NCBI GenBank assembly: GCA_965223405.1
Contig: CBDCWO010000006.1
Span: 2,294,001-2,358,000, forward strand
Direction: 5' to 3'
Length of the DNA stretch: 64,000 nt
DNA from: CBDCWO01 sp965223405
GTDB lineage: Bacteria > Bacteroidota > Bacteroidia > Chitinophagales > Saprospiraceae
Shown here: piece by piece, positions 34,337 to 43,613 of the stretch
Position numbering within the stretch: position 1 is the first letter of the stretch
Layout of the letters: each line of letters starts with the position of its first letter
Notes under the pieces: model-generated
What the model was told of the DNA's origin: nothing
What the model saw: the letters and a program-made list of their open reading frames with translations, nothing else
The model's database searches: none
Translations under genes and position numbers: made by a program

Positions 34337-34478
34337 TATTTTCAATATCATCCTTTCCACTCGAGATTGGTTTATGACTGATAGCTTTGGTGAAAAAGTT
34401 GGGACGAAAACCCACAATCTTATTTCAAAGATAACCTTCCCAACTCAAAAAAACCAAAATTGTTTGTTTAAAAAAGTA

Positions 34479-34486
34479 TATTTTTG
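34479..34486 (+). promoter_or_regulatory. -7 promoter element for the DksA-like gene
   Basis: TATTTTTG is a perfect TAnnTTTG match 21 bases before ATG 34508. It overlaps the upstream end of the open frame (34484), supporting the later ATG as the start. Confidence 0.55.
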
Positions 34487-34507
34487 CACCCTAAAATTAA
34501 TATAGCT

Positions 34508-34885
34508 ATGAACGTAGACAATGCAAAAAATCGGTATAGCGATGAAGAATTAAAAGAGTTTGAAGAAATTATTGATAAAAAACTATCTCTAGCAAAAGAA
34601 CAACTTGAGTTCTATCGCAATCAACTACAAGACATGGCTGACAATCCAGATACCAAAGTAAAAGGACTGGATGATGGAATTGGTACTCAAGAAAGTGAAC
34701 AATTAACCACATTAGCAAGTCGGTTGCAAAAACATATTCACCATTTGGAAAATGCGAAAATCAGGATCAAGAACAAAGTATATGGTGTTTGCAGGTCCAC
34801 TGGAGAATTGATTTCAAAAGAACGACTTAGAGCGGTTCCACATGCTACTTTAAGCATTAAGGCCAAACAAAAAGGAAGAAGATAA
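34508..34885 (+). CDS. TraR/DksA family protein
   Basis: A 125-residue protein starting at ATG 34508 (MNVDNAKNRYSDEELKEF). It has a long coiled-coil hairpin (about 10-90) and a C-terminal globular part KVYGVCRSTGELISKERLRA with VPHATLSIKAK. Only one cysteine of the DksA zinc finger is present, the form normal for the Bacteroidota group. DksA-like proteins enter the RNA polymerase secondary channel and tune initiation; here that role is inferred from the family. lspA follows 26 bases later. Confidence 0.9.
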   Translation: MNVDNAKNRYSDEELKEFEEIIDKKLSLAKEQLEFYRNQLQDMADNPDTKVKGLDDGIGTQESEQLTTLASRLQKHIHHLENAKIRIKNKVYGVCRSTGELISKERLRAVPHATLSIKAKQKGRR

Positions 34886-34911
34886 GATTTTTTGTAAACC
34901 AAATTTGAGCA

Positions 34912-35652
34912 TTGGAAATTACTTCAGCAGAAATTAAGAAAAGGAGTCTGATCGTTATTATTACGGTATTATCTGTGTTGGTTATAGACCAGGTATTTAA
35001 ATTTTGGATTAAGACCAACATGACTTACGGTGAGGAATTTGGCATTCTTGGCCTTTCATGGGCCAGAATTCATTTTGTGGAAAATCCCGGAATGGCATTT
35101 GGAATATTGCCACCGGGTAATTTTGGAAAACTGGCCTTGGGCATTTTTAGACTAGTGGCCATTGGGTTTTTGATCTATTTGCTTATCTCACTAATAAAAA
35201 CCTATCGATCGAGAAGTCTTATATTTTGCTTTTCATTAATCTTAGCCGGGGCTATTGGGAATATATTGGACAGTGCTTTTTACGGTCTTATATTTTCGGA
35301 GTCTTCATATCATGGAGAACCCGCTGTTTTGTTCCCAGAATCCGGAGGGTATGCAGGGTTTTTATATGGCAAAGTAGTTGATATGCTCTATTTTCCACTA
35401 ATAGATACGACCCTACCCAACTGGGTACCTATATGGGGAGGTAAGCCATTTGAGTTTTTCAGACCTGTGTTCAATATCGCCGATTCAGCCATCTCAACAG
35501 GAGTTATTGCCATTCTCATTTTTCATAGAGAAATATTCAAAAGCACTAAAACCAAGGATAAAGCTGAGTCTAAAGAATCGCCAACTGAAGACATAAAATC
35601 AACTACTGAATCTACAACCTCCCTTACCGGTGGAGATAATTCTGACAAATAA
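34912..35652 (+). CDS. lspA: Lipoprotein signal peptidase (signal peptidase II)
   Basis: A 246-residue inner-membrane aspartyl protease that cleaves lipoprotein signal peptides. The start is TTG (MEITSAEIKKRS). The two catalytic aspartates are in AGAIGNILDSAFYG and VFNIADSAISTGVI. IDQVFKFWIK and FVENPGMAFGI are further signatures. It is longer than the E. coli enzyme (164 residues) because of an insert before the second Asp (KVVDMLYFPLIDTTLPNWVP) and a charged Ser/Thr-rich C-terminal tail, both common in Bacteroidota. It processes the several lipoproteins encoded here. Confidence 0.95.
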   Translation: MEITSAEIKKRSLIVIITVLSVLVIDQVFKFWIKTNMTYGEEFGILGLSWARIHFVENPGMAFGILPPGNFGKLALGIFRLVAIGFLIYLLISLIKTYRSRSLIFCFSLILAGAIGNILDSAFYGLIFSESSYHGEPAVLFPESGGYAGFLYGKVVDMLYFPLIDTTLPNWVPIWGGKPFEFFRPVFNIADSAISTGVIAILIFHREIFKSTKTKDKAESKESPTEDIKSTTESTTSLTGGDNSDK

Positions 35653-35675
35653 TTACGCGAAATTTCTTTACCAAA

Positions 35676-36248
35676 TCACTTAAACATACTAGAACCGTCA
35701 ATGTATTCAAAAACCGACTGTGGCAGTAAGTACTGCACTGATTTTCCTTGTTTGATACATTTTCTTATAAAAGATGCTGAAATATCCAACAATGGAGCTT
35801 GTACAAAATAGATTGCAGGGTGATTGGCCCATTCGCCGAGTTCAAATCCTGGTCTTTTATAAACATAGATTGGATAGTTGGCAAGTAATTTTTCGTAATT
35901 TTTCCACTTGCGTAAGGTAGTTAAATTATCACCTCCCATGATAAGAGCAAATTGGTAATTTGGGTATTTTTCGTGCAGATGAGCCAAAGTATCGATGGTG
36001 TAGGAAGGCTGTGGTAATGAAAACTCAACATTGGATGCTTGGATATTGGGGTTATCTCCTATTGCAAGTTGTACTAAATGGATTCGGTCATAATCATTTG
36101 CCAGACTTTGCTTATTCTTTAAGGGATTATGGGGAGAAACCACCATCCATACTTTTTCAAGATCAGTAAATTCGACCATGTGATTAGCAATAATCATATG
36201 TCCCACATGAACCGGATTAAAAGAACCAAAAAATAATCCGATCTGCAT
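35676..36248 (-). CDS. nadD: Nicotinate-nucleotide adenylyltransferase
   Basis: A 190-residue nucleotidylyltransferase of NAD synthesis that makes deamido-NAD from nicotinate mononucleotide and ATP. The ATP motifs are GLFFGSFNPVHVGHMIIANH (GxFxPxHxGH) and ISASFIRKCIKQGKSV (ISSTxxR-like). The middle block FALIMGGDNLTTLRKWKNYE is also typical. It lies two bases downstream of dnaN in a leftward pair. Confidence 0.95.
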   Translation of the reverse strand: MQIGLFFGSFNPVHVGHMIIANHMVEFTDLEKVWMVVSPHNPLKNKQSLANDYDRIHLVQLAIGDNPNIQASNVEFSLPQPSYTIDTLAHLHEKYPNYQFALIMGGDNLTTLRKWKNYEKLLANYPIYVYKRPGFELGEWANHPAIYFVQAPLLDISASFIRKCIKQGKSVQYLLPQSVFEYIDGSSMFK

Positions 36249-36250
36249 AA

Positions 36251-37366
36251 TTATTGATTCAGCATAACCGGCATTACCAGCATGAGTATTTCCTGATTTT
36301 CTTTTTGTTCGACCGGTAGCAAAAGTCCAGCCCGGTTAGGTGTTGACAAGGCTAGATTTACTTCATCCGAATCCAGAACACCTAACATTTCAATAATGAA
36401 CTTTGCATTAAACCCAATAATTAAAGGATCACCATCATAAGTGCAACTCATTTGTTCCGTGGCCTCATTGGCAAAATCCAAATCCTGGGCTGAAATATTC
36501 AGACTTCCTTCATTGATTTTTAAAACTACCTGATTCGTGGTCTTATTGGAATAAATGACAATCCTCTTCAGTGAATTTAAAAAATCCTTTTTATTCACAG
36601 TCAACAAGTAGGGATTATTAGAAGGTATTACAGCATTGTAATCAGGATACTTGGCATCAACAAGCCTACATACGAGCTTGGAGGTGGTAAAATCAAAAAA
36701 GGCATTTGAGCGGTTGAAAGAAACTCTAACCCGACCATCTGCAGGTAAAACGTTCTTTAGCAAGGTAAAAGCTTTTTTAGGAAGGATAAAGGAAGATGAA
36801 ACATTGCTATTGACATCATGGGTAGTATATTTTACCAATTTATGGGCATCAGTAGCAACAAAGATGACTTTGTTAAAGTCTATTTGAATAAATATCCCGG
36901 TCATTGCCAATCTCAATTCATCATTACTAGTAGCAAATAGCGTATTTGTTATTGCCTCCGCGATAGCCGGTGCACCCAATTCAATTGAATCTTCATCTTC
37001 ACTGTCCGGAATCTTTGGAAAATCATAGGGATTATCACCAGTCAGCTTATATTTTCCATAAGATGAAGTAATTTCTATGCCAAAGGTATCCTCGTCTACA
37101 TCAATGGTAATAGGCTGCTCAGGAAGTGCTTTGAGTGTCTCCAATAAAATTTTAGCGGGAATGGCTATCGATCCCGGTTCTTCACCATTGACTTCCAAGG
37201 TAGTTATGATAGATGTTTCTAAATCAGTAGATGAAATGGTCAACAATTGTTCATCTAATACAAATAGAAAGTCTTCCAAAATCGGCAATACCGGATTTGA
37301 CCCTATTGCCCCGACTGCCTTTTGCAAATGTTTTAATAATAAAGCGGAAGAAACACTGAATTTCAT
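36251..37366 (-). CDS. dnaN: DNA polymerase III subunit beta (sliding clamp)
   Basis: A 371-residue protein made of three clamp domains; the dimeric ring tethers polymerase III to DNA. Family blocks: MKFSVSSALLLKHLQKAVGA at the start, DLETSIIT, GKYKLTGDNPYDFPKIP, FVATDAHKLVKY and the C-terminal LVMPVMLNQ (usual MPMR-type end). It has its own promoter and is followed by nadD. It is not beside dnaA or recF, as in many bacteria, but is on the same origin-containing segment suggested here. Confidence 0.97.
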   Translation of the reverse strand: MKFSVSSALLLKHLQKAVGAIGSNPVLPILEDFLFVLDEQLLTISSTDLETSIITTLEVNGEEPGSIAIPAKILLETLKALPEQPITIDVDEDTFGIEITSSYGKYKLTGDNPYDFPKIPDSEDEDSIELGAPAIAEAITNTLFATSNDELRLAMTGIFIQIDFNKVIFVATDAHKLVKYTTHDVNSNVSSSFILPKKAFTLLKNVLPADGRVRVSFNRSNAFFDFTTSKLVCRLVDAKYPDYNAVIPSNNPYLLTVNKKDFLNSLKRIVIYSNKTTNQVVLKINEGSLNISAQDLDFANEATEQMSCTYDGDPLIIGFNAKFIIEMLGVLDSDEVNLALSTPNRAGLLLPVEQKENQEILMLVMPVMLNQ

Positions 37367-37400
37367 AATATTGGTTTAACGTAATTCCAAATTCTTGTCA

Positions 37401-37408
37401 CAAAAATA
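37401..37408 (-). promoter_or_regulatory. -7 promoter element of dnaN
   Basis: TATTTTTG on the minus strand, a perfect TAnnTTTG match, lies 35 bases before the dnaN ATG at 37366 and is followed by TGAC. Confidence 0.5.
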
Positions 37409-37503
37409 ACCTATCTCTTTATTTTTCCTAATGCAAAGTATTAGTAGGGATAAATATTGCGTTTATTTGTAGCAAAACACTTATAAATAAAACATCATTT
37501 TCT

Positions 37504-38751
37504 TTGTTAGGTATAGAAATCCAAGATATTAAGCAAGTAAATATCGCACCTGTTGAAAAGGTAGTACTGTCTAATGGCCTACAGGTTCATCATATTCAAT
37601 GCACTACAGAACAACCATTGATTATGGAAGCTATTTTTCCTGCTGGTAAAATATGGGAGAAACAAAAATCCATAGCATACGCAACCAATCAACTAATAAA
37701 GGAAGGTACTACAATTTATTCTGGCGGAGACATACAAGAAATTATGGATTTTTATGGAACCCAACTTAAAGTAAGTATGGGGATGGATATGGCAAGTATT
37801 GGCATGAAAACATTGGATAAACATGTCACCCATGTATTTCCTGTTTTTGAGTCTATTCTATGTGGTTCGCTTATGCCGGCACACGAATTATTAATCTTCA
37901 AAAGAAATAAAAAAAATGAACTCATTTATGATTTGCAGTCCTCTGATGTAGTTGCCTACCGGACTTTAAGTGAAGCTATATTTGGTTCGGATCATCCCTA
38001 TGGATACAATAGTAATTTGGAAGATTACCAAAAGATTACTCGTTCAGCAGTACTAAGTTTTTATAAAAAGCATTATAAATTGGGAAGATCTGAAGTCATT
38101 TTATGTTCTCATAATGGTAAAATTTTAAATAAACTATCCGATCTAAAGATTGGAAAAGCAAGTAAAAACAACCAAAACGTACCTAAAATTTTCATCAACA
38201 AACCTAAGGAAGTAGAGGTTAATTTGCCAAATAAAACCCAGTCTGTAATTTTAATGGGATGTAAGGTTCCTGGCAAACGACATCCGGATTATGCCGGAAT
38301 TTTTGTGCTTAACACAATCCTTGGAGGTTATTTCGGATCAAGACTAGTTGCAGATTTGCGGGAAAAAAGAGGATTGGCCTATCATATATATTCCTCTCTT
38401 GACTGCATGCAAAAATCAGCAATGTTAGTGATCGGAATGGAGACCAATAGGAGGAACCTTAAAAAGTCTTTGCTGGGTGTGAATCAAAACTTATTAAAAT
38501 TGATTGAAAATCCAATTAATAATGAAGAACTGAGAATGACCAAAAACTATTTGATGGGTCAGATCATGGGGCATCTAGATGGTCCTGTTAGAATAACTAA
38601 TCTATTGAAATCTCTAGTTTTCGAAGGTGTGGACTTAAGCTACATAACCCATTTAATCCAAGAAATACAAAATATTAACTCGGAAAGAATCAGAATTTTG
38701 GCAAGTCGTTATTTAAATCCGAAAAATCTAACTAAGGTTATTGTAACTTGA
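37504..38751 (+). CDS. M16-family (pitrilysin-like) protein lacking the zinc site
   Basis: A 415-residue two-domain M16 fold protein. Recognisable parts are KVVLSNGLQVHHIQC, FPAGKIWEKQKSIAYATNQL and, in the second half, LNTILGGYFGSRLVADLREK with RGLAYHIYSSLD. Where active M16 peptidases have HxxEH, this protein has ATNQLIKEGT, so zinc binding and catalysis are lost. It resembles the non-catalytic subunit of M16 heterodimers, but no active partner is beside it. The frame opens at TTG 37504 and the next in-frame ATG is 40 codons later, so TTG is the probable start. No signal peptide is seen. Confidence 0.82.
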   Translation: MLGIEIQDIKQVNIAPVEKVVLSNGLQVHHIQCTTEQPLIMEAIFPAGKIWEKQKSIAYATNQLIKEGTTIYSGGDIQEIMDFYGTQLKVSMGMDMASIGMKTLDKHVTHVFPVFESILCGSLMPAHELLIFKRNKKNELIYDLQSSDVVAYRTLSEAIFGSDHPYGYNSNLEDYQKITRSAVLSFYKKHYKLGRSEVILCSHNGKILNKLSDLKIGKASKNNQNVPKIFINKPKEVEVNLPNKTQSVILMGCKVPGKRHPDYAGIFVLNTILGGYFGSRLVADLREKRGLAYHIYSSLDCMQKSAMLVIGMETNRRNLKKSLLGVNQNLLKLIENPINNEELRMTKNYLMGQIMGHLDGPVRITNLLKSLVFEGVDLSYITHLIQEIQNINSERIRILASRYLNPKNLTKVIVT

Positions 38752-38800
38752 CAAAATGAAAATAATACAATAAAAATCCCTAGGATTAACTTAGTTTATC

Positions 38801-38808
38801 TAATTTCG
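38801..38808 (+). promoter_or_regulatory. -7 promoter element of the mreB operon
   Basis: TAATTTCG, a one-mismatch TAnnTTTG element followed by TGC like those at 1319 and 33224. It is 48 bases before the mreB ATG. An AGGAGG Shine-Dalgarno-like site at 38837-38842 is unusual for this window, where most genes have none. Confidence 0.4.
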
Positions 38809-38855
38809 TGCTCAATTAATTCGAAAAAGTATAAATAGGAGGATCAGATAGATAA

Positions 38856-39887
38856 ATGAAATGGTTTAATTTTTTTACTCAGGAATTAGCAATAGACTTA
38901 GGTACAGCTAATACACTAATCATTCAGGACGATGAAATTGTTGTCGATGAGCCCTCTATTGTTGCGATTAATCGAAAAACCGGTCAGGTAATTGCTGTAG
39001 GAACCCGGGCCATGCAAATGCATGAAAAAACACATGAAAACATCAAAACGATTAGACCTTTAAAAGATGGGGTTATAGCAGATTTCCAAGCCGCTGAAAG
39101 CCTGATAGAAGGTTTGATCAACATGATTGGTAATAGGAGGAGATTCTTCACACATCTAAAAATGGTGATTTGTATTCCTTCCGGGATTACCGAAGTGGAG
39201 AAAAGAGCCGTATTTGATTCTGCAGACCATGTTGACTCTAAGGAAACTTATCTGATTCATGAACCAATGGCTGCAGCATTAGGGATCGGTTTGGATGTTG
39301 AGGAACCTGAAGGAAACCTGATAGTTGATATTGGAGGAGGAACCACCGAAATTGCTGTAATCGCCTTGTCAGGAATAGTTTGCGATCAATCATTGAGAAC
39401 TGCCGGCGATGAATTCAGTATGGATGTTATGAATTATATGAAAAGAGTACACAATATCTTGATTGGAGAAAGAACAGCAGAATTACTGAAAATTAAAGTG
39501 GGTTCAGCACTAGAAAAACTGGAAAATCCTCCGGAGGATTTTTCTGTTAACGGCAGAGATCTTATGACTGGGATTCCCAGACAAATTACTGTTTCGTACT
39601 CCGAAATTGCAACCTCCATAGATGAATCTATTTCTAAAATAGAAGAAGCTATTCTAAAGGCTTTGGAAAGCACTCCGCCGGAATTGGCGTCAGATATCTA
39701 TAAACGAGGACTCTATCTAACTGGAGGAGGGGCCCTACTAAGGGGATTGGATAGACGCATTTCTGCCAAAACAAAACTTCCGGTGCATATTGCATCTGAA
39801 CCATTAAGGGCAGTTGTAAAAGGAACTGGAATAGCATTGAAAAATACAGATCGGTTTTCATTTCTGATCGATAGAAAAAGCGTTTAA
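38856..39887 (+). CDS. mreB: Rod shape-determining protein MreB
   Basis: A 343-residue actin-like cytoskeletal ATPase that guides lateral wall synthesis. The phosphate-1 loop is IDLGTANTLI, the connect/phosphate-2 blocks are NLIVDIGGGTTEIAVIALSG and YLTGGGALLRGLD, and EPMAAALGIGL is the adenosine-region signature. It heads the mreB-mreC-mreD-pbp2 cluster, implying that the organism is rod-shaped or elongating. Confidence 0.97.
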   Translation: MKWFNFFTQELAIDLGTANTLIIQDDEIVVDEPSIVAINRKTGQVIAVGTRAMQMHEKTHENIKTIRPLKDGVIADFQAAESLIEGLINMIGNRRRFFTHLKMVICIPSGITEVEKRAVFDSADHVDSKETYLIHEPMAAALGIGLDVEEPEGNLIVDIGGGTTEIAVIALSGIVCDQSLRTAGDEFSMDVMNYMKRVHNILIGERTAELLKIKVGSALEKLENPPEDFSVNGRDLMTGIPRQITVSYSEIATSIDESISKIEEAILKALESTPPELASDIYKRGLYLTGGGALLRGLDRRISAKTKLPVHIASEPLRAVVKGTGIALKNTDRFSFLIDRKSV

Positions 39888-39916
39888 TCCGGTTCCAAAG
39901 CTAACAGATTGGAACA

Positions 39917-40744
39917 ATGCAAAATTTTTTTACCCTTCTAATTAAATATTCTTCACTGATCATTTTCCTTTTACTTGAAGGAATATGTTTCTATCTGATT
40001 GTTGAAAATAATTCTTCCCAAAGAGAGATTTTTCTGAATTCATCAAATGTAATTTCCGGTAATGTATTGCAAAAGTACCAATCCTTGGTTAGGTTGTTCA
40101 AGCTTTCAACAATTGCTGACAGTATGCAACAGGAAATTGTTAACTTGAGAAATCAGCTCCCCAGTTCTCAATTTACAAAGGTGATTAGTGATAGTACCAT
40201 TGATGATACAACTCATCTCCAAAGATACATTTACACACCAGCAAGAATAGAAAACAACTCGGTCAATCAAAGGAATAACTATTTAACCATAAATAAAGGT
40301 CAAAATGATGATATGGAAGTAGGGATGGGCTTGGTCAGCAGGGATGGAGTCGTCGGTATGGTTGATCGTGTAGGAAGCCATTTTTCAAGAGCCATATCTA
40401 TTTTGAATCCACTTATGAAAGTTCATGCATCAGTTTTAAGAACGGGGTATTTTGGCTTTGTAAATTGGAAAGGTACAGATCCAACAATTATAACCCTGGA
40501 AGATGTTCCAAAGCACGCAGATGTAGTAGTCGGAGATACCATTGTAACTTCCGGATATTCCACATTTCCATCCGGAATTACCATCGGAAAGGTGAAAGAA
40601 ATTTTATTAGACCCGGGCAGTAATTTTTTCACAATTCAAGTAAAATTGAACATCGATATTTCCAGAATTCAGTATGTACACGTTATAAAAGATCTGTTTA
40701 GGCAGGACAAAAATTCAGTTGAAGCATCTGATAATCTAAAATGA
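39917..40744 (+). CDS. mreC: Rod shape-determining protein MreC
   Basis: A 275-residue bitopic protein with one N-terminal transmembrane helix (SSLIIFLLLEGICFYLIV), a coiled coil (about 60-90) and a periplasmic beta domain (VGMGLVSRDGVVGMVDRVG, FSRAISILNPLMKVHASVLR, TSGYSTFPSGITIGKVKEI). MreC links MreB to the elongasome and activates PBP2. The order and four-base overlap with mreD are as in other elongasome operons. Confidence 0.93.
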   Translation: MQNFFTLLIKYSSLIIFLLLEGICFYLIVENNSSQREIFLNSSNVISGNVLQKYQSLVRLFKLSTIADSMQQEIVNLRNQLPSSQFTKVISDSTIDDTTHLQRYIYTPARIENNSVNQRNNYLTINKGQNDDMEVGMGLVSRDGVVGMVDRVGSHFSRAISILNPLMKVHASVLRTGYFGFVNWKGTDPTIITLEDVPKHADVVVGDTIVTSGYSTFPSGITIGKVKEILLDPGSNFFTIQVKLNIDISRIQYVHVIKDLFRQDKNSVEASDNLK

Positions 40745-41259
40745 ATAGCAGCATAATAACATATGTATGGAGACTCATCTTAGTAATTTTACTTCAGGTT
40801 TTAGTATTTAGGCAATTGAGCTTTGGGTGGTCCGGGTTCAATTATTTTAATGTGCTAATCTATCCGGTAGCAGTTATGACATTGCCGATCAAAATTCCGA
40901 AAAATGCACTATTACTGGTTTCTTTTATTGCTGGATTAATCATTGATATATTTTATGACTCTTTGGGAGTACATGCCAGTGCTTTGGTATTTTTATCCTT
41001 CATCAGACCATACATCCTTAATACACTTGAACCTCGAGGCGGATATAATGTAAATATTAGCCCTACTAAGTTTTACCTAGGGATGAAATGGATTTTAAGG
41101 TATACAGCTGTTATGTTGTTTCCTTTTTTATTCTTTTATTTTTCTATGGAAGTATTTACCTTGGTTTATATCAAAGAAATAATATTAAAAACAGTATTTA
41201 GTTTCATCATTTCATATGTCTTTATCTTATTATATCTAATTTTATTTAATCCAAAATAA
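40741..41259 (+). CDS. mreD: Rod shape-determining protein MreD
   Basis: A 172-residue protein with about five transmembrane helices and a hydrophobic composition. FNVLIYPVAVMTLPIKIPKN and the LPI-type GLIIDIFYDSLGVHASALV segment, with its conserved Asp, match MreD. Its start overlaps the end of mreC (ATGA). The assignment rests on topology and operon position more than on motifs. Confidence 0.85.
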   Translation: MNSSIITYVWRLILVILLQVLVFRQLSFGWSGFNYFNVLIYPVAVMTLPIKIPKNALLLVSFIAGLIIDIFYDSLGVHASALVFLSFIRPYILNTLEPRGGYNVNISPTKFYLGMKWILRYTAVMLFPFLFFYFSMEVFTLVYIKEIILKTVFSFIISYVFILLYLILFNPK

Positions 41260-41262
41260 TCG

Positions 41263-43119
41263 GTGGACAAGGCAATAATAATTAGAAGTACTTTTGTGGT
41301 TGCTGCTATAATCCTCTTATGGAAGACAGCGCAGCTTCAGCTTTTTGATGAAACTATGCGAGTCAAAGCCGGTGCCACAGCCATAGAAAAAAAAGTACTC
41401 TACCCCTCAAGAGGATTGATGTACGACCGCAATGGAAAATTAGTGGTATACAATGATGCGATTTATGATCTGTTGGTTATCTATAACAACATCAATCCTA
41501 ATATGGATACGGTCCGATTTTGTAATCTTTTAAAAATCGACCGGAAATATTTTATTGAGAATCTAAGTAAAAATTGGAACAGTGCCAAGTTTTCAAAAAA
41601 TGTTCCTTATATTTTTATATCCAAGATTTCCGCAGAAGTTTTCGGATCATTTCAAGAACATCTACACGAATTCCCCGGGTTTATTCCACAAATCAGAAAT
41701 ACAAGAGGTTACAGTTACCCGGTAGGCTCTCATGTGTTAGGTTATATCAGCGAAGTTGATCAAGACGACATTGATGAAAGCGGTGGAAAATATGTAGCCA
41801 GAGATTATATTGGCAAATCCGGATTGGAAAAAGCCTACGAAGAATATCTGAGAGGAGCAAAAGGAATTGAGTATGTTTTGAAAGATAACATTGGTAGAGA
41901 AGTGGGTCCTTATGAAGACGGAATCCACGATACAGCAGCCATTTCCGGTGCGGATTTGACTCTTACCTTGGATATCGAATTGCAAAGTTATGCCGAAAAA
42001 TTGATGACCAATAAAATAGGGGGTATCACAGCAGTGGAACCCTCCACTGGAGAGGTGTTGTGTATGATAAGCACTCCATCTTACGATCCGTCGCTTACAT
42101 CCATTAGCCGGCAACGAAACATTGCTTTTCAGAACCTCATTACAGATTCTTTAAAGCCTTTACTTAACCGTACAATCAGGGCCGAGTACCCTCCTGGTTC
42201 AATATTCAAATCTGTTGTAGCCCTAATAGCTTTGCAAGAACAAATCATATCCCCCAATCAAGGTCACCTTTGTACTGGTTCTTACCATAATGCAGGTAGT
42301 GATTATCGAAGATGCAATAATCACGCCCTACCAAAATATATTCCCAATGTTGAAGTGGCACTTCAGTATAGTTGTAATAGCTACTTTTTTGATGTATTTA
42401 AGCGAATTGTTAATAAATTTGGATTTCGGAAAGCCAGTACTGGTTTGGACCTGGTATATACTTATTTATTAAATTTTGGATTTAATCAAACCCTGATGCC
42501 TGAACTGGTAGGTGAAGAAGTTCCCGGTATGATTCCAAATAGTGCTTACTACGATGATCTGTATGAAACATCTGGCCCTTGGTATGCAACTACAATAATA
42601 TCCCTGGGTATTGGCCAGGGAGAGCTGCTAATGACAACCCTGCAGATGGCCAATCTGGCATCAATAATTGCCAATAAAGGTTATTATATTAAACCCCATT
42701 TACTGAAAGAAATTCGAGATCCAGGTTTTACGATTAATGAAGAGTTTACTCGTAAAAGATTCTCCCGCATAACTAATGAGTATTGGTTTAACCCAGTGAT
42801 TAATGGCCTGGAAAGAGTGGTCAATGCAGGAACTGCTCGTAGAGCTCAGGTTCCCGGGATCACGGTATGTGGCAAAACAGGATCTGTGCAAAATCCACAT
42901 GGGGAATCCCATGCCGTGTTTATCGCATTTGCTCCCAAAGTAAATCCCCAAATCGCTTTAGCGGTATATGTAGAAAACGCCGGGGGAGGAGGACGATATG
43001 CAGCCCCGATCGCCGGACTACTTATCGAAAAATATCTAAACCGTGAAATCGACGAAAACCGACAAAGTTTTGAACAAGATATTATTTCTACAAGTTTACT
43101 TCCAAATGTTCTACCTTAA
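41263..43119 (+). CDS. mrdA: Penicillin-binding protein 2, elongation transpeptidase
   Basis: A 618-residue class B PBP (GTG start). It has an N-terminal transmembrane helix, a dimerisation/pedestal domain (RGLMYDRNGKLVVYNDAIYD, GSHVLGYISEVDQDD) and a C-terminal transpeptidase. Catalytic motifs are PPGSIFKSVVALIAL (SxxK), LQYSCNSYFF (SxN) and CGKTGSVQNPHG (KTG). It cross-links peptidoglycan with MreBCD. Its usual partner rodA does not follow; the next gene is folA, which overlaps by one base. Confidence 0.95.
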   Translation: MDKAIIIRSTFVVAAIILLWKTAQLQLFDETMRVKAGATAIEKKVLYPSRGLMYDRNGKLVVYNDAIYDLLVIYNNINPNMDTVRFCNLLKIDRKYFIENLSKNWNSAKFSKNVPYIFISKISAEVFGSFQEHLHEFPGFIPQIRNTRGYSYPVGSHVLGYISEVDQDDIDESGGKYVARDYIGKSGLEKAYEEYLRGAKGIEYVLKDNIGREVGPYEDGIHDTAAISGADLTLTLDIELQSYAEKLMTNKIGGITAVEPSTGEVLCMISTPSYDPSLTSISRQRNIAFQNLITDSLKPLLNRTIRAEYPPGSIFKSVVALIALQEQIISPNQGHLCTGSYHNAGSDYRRCNNHALPKYIPNVEVALQYSCNSYFFDVFKRIVNKFGFRKASTGLDLVYTYLLNFGFNQTLMPELVGEEVPGMIPNSAYYDDLYETSGPWYATTIISLGIGQGELLMTTLQMANLASIIANKGYYIKPHLLKEIRDPGFTINEEFTRKRFSRITNEYWFNPVINGLERVVNAGTARRAQVPGITVCGKTGSVQNPHGESHAVFIAFAPKVNPQIALAVYVENAGGGGRYAAPIAGLLIEKYLNREIDENRQSFEQDIISTSLLPNVLP

Positions 43120-43613
43120 TGATTATATCAGCCATTGCAGCTATTAGTAAAAACTTTGTTATTGGCAAAGACAATGATCTTCCTTGGCATATGCCCAATG
43201 ATTTAAAATATTTTATGAAAACAACCAGAGGCCATCACCTCTTAATGGGACGAAAAAATTTTGAATCTATAGGAGTGCCTTTGCGAAATCGTACGAACAT
43301 TATTGTAACCAGAAATCCTTTTTTTATTGCTACCGGTTGTATAACTGTCCATAGCATTGAGGAAGGAATTGCCATTGCGAAAGAAAATAACGAAAAAGAA
43401 TTATTCATAATCGGTGGAGAAGAAATATATCGTCAGGGACTTAGATATTGCGATAAATTGTACTTAACCGAAATCGATGTGGTTATTCAAAATGGTGATA
43501 CCTTTTTTCCTCAATTCTCGTTGCAAGATTGGCAATTGATCAGTGAAGATTTTCATAGGAAAGATGAAAAAAATCCTTATGATTATAATTATAAAGTATA
43601 CCATAGAAAATGA
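43119..43613 (+). CDS. folA: Dihydrofolate reductase
   Basis: A 164-residue NADPH-dependent enzyme regenerating tetrahydrofolate. The start MIISAIAAISKNFVIGKDND, the substrate block LPWHMPNDLKYFMKTT and the coenzyme motif LMGRKNFESIG are all canonical, as are FIIGGEEIYRQGL and LYLTEID. The start overlaps the pbp2 stop (ATGA-like, sharing one base) and the end overlaps the DUF2851 gene by four bases. metH further down uses the same folate pool. Confidence 0.96.
   Translation: MIISAIAAISKNFVIGKDNDLPWHMPNDLKYFMKTTRGHHLLMGRKNFESIGVPLRNRTNIIVTRNPFFIATGCITVHSIEEGIAIAKENNEKELFIIGGEEIYRQGLRYCDKLYLTEIDVVIQNGDTFFPQFSLQDWQLISEDFHRKDEKNPYDYNYKVYHRK

Noticed and set aside
34320..34505. 61-codon open frame overlapping the end of pdxA
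   Set aside because: It has no recognisable features, spans the promoter region of the DksA-like gene, and its composition follows the AT-rich spacer.
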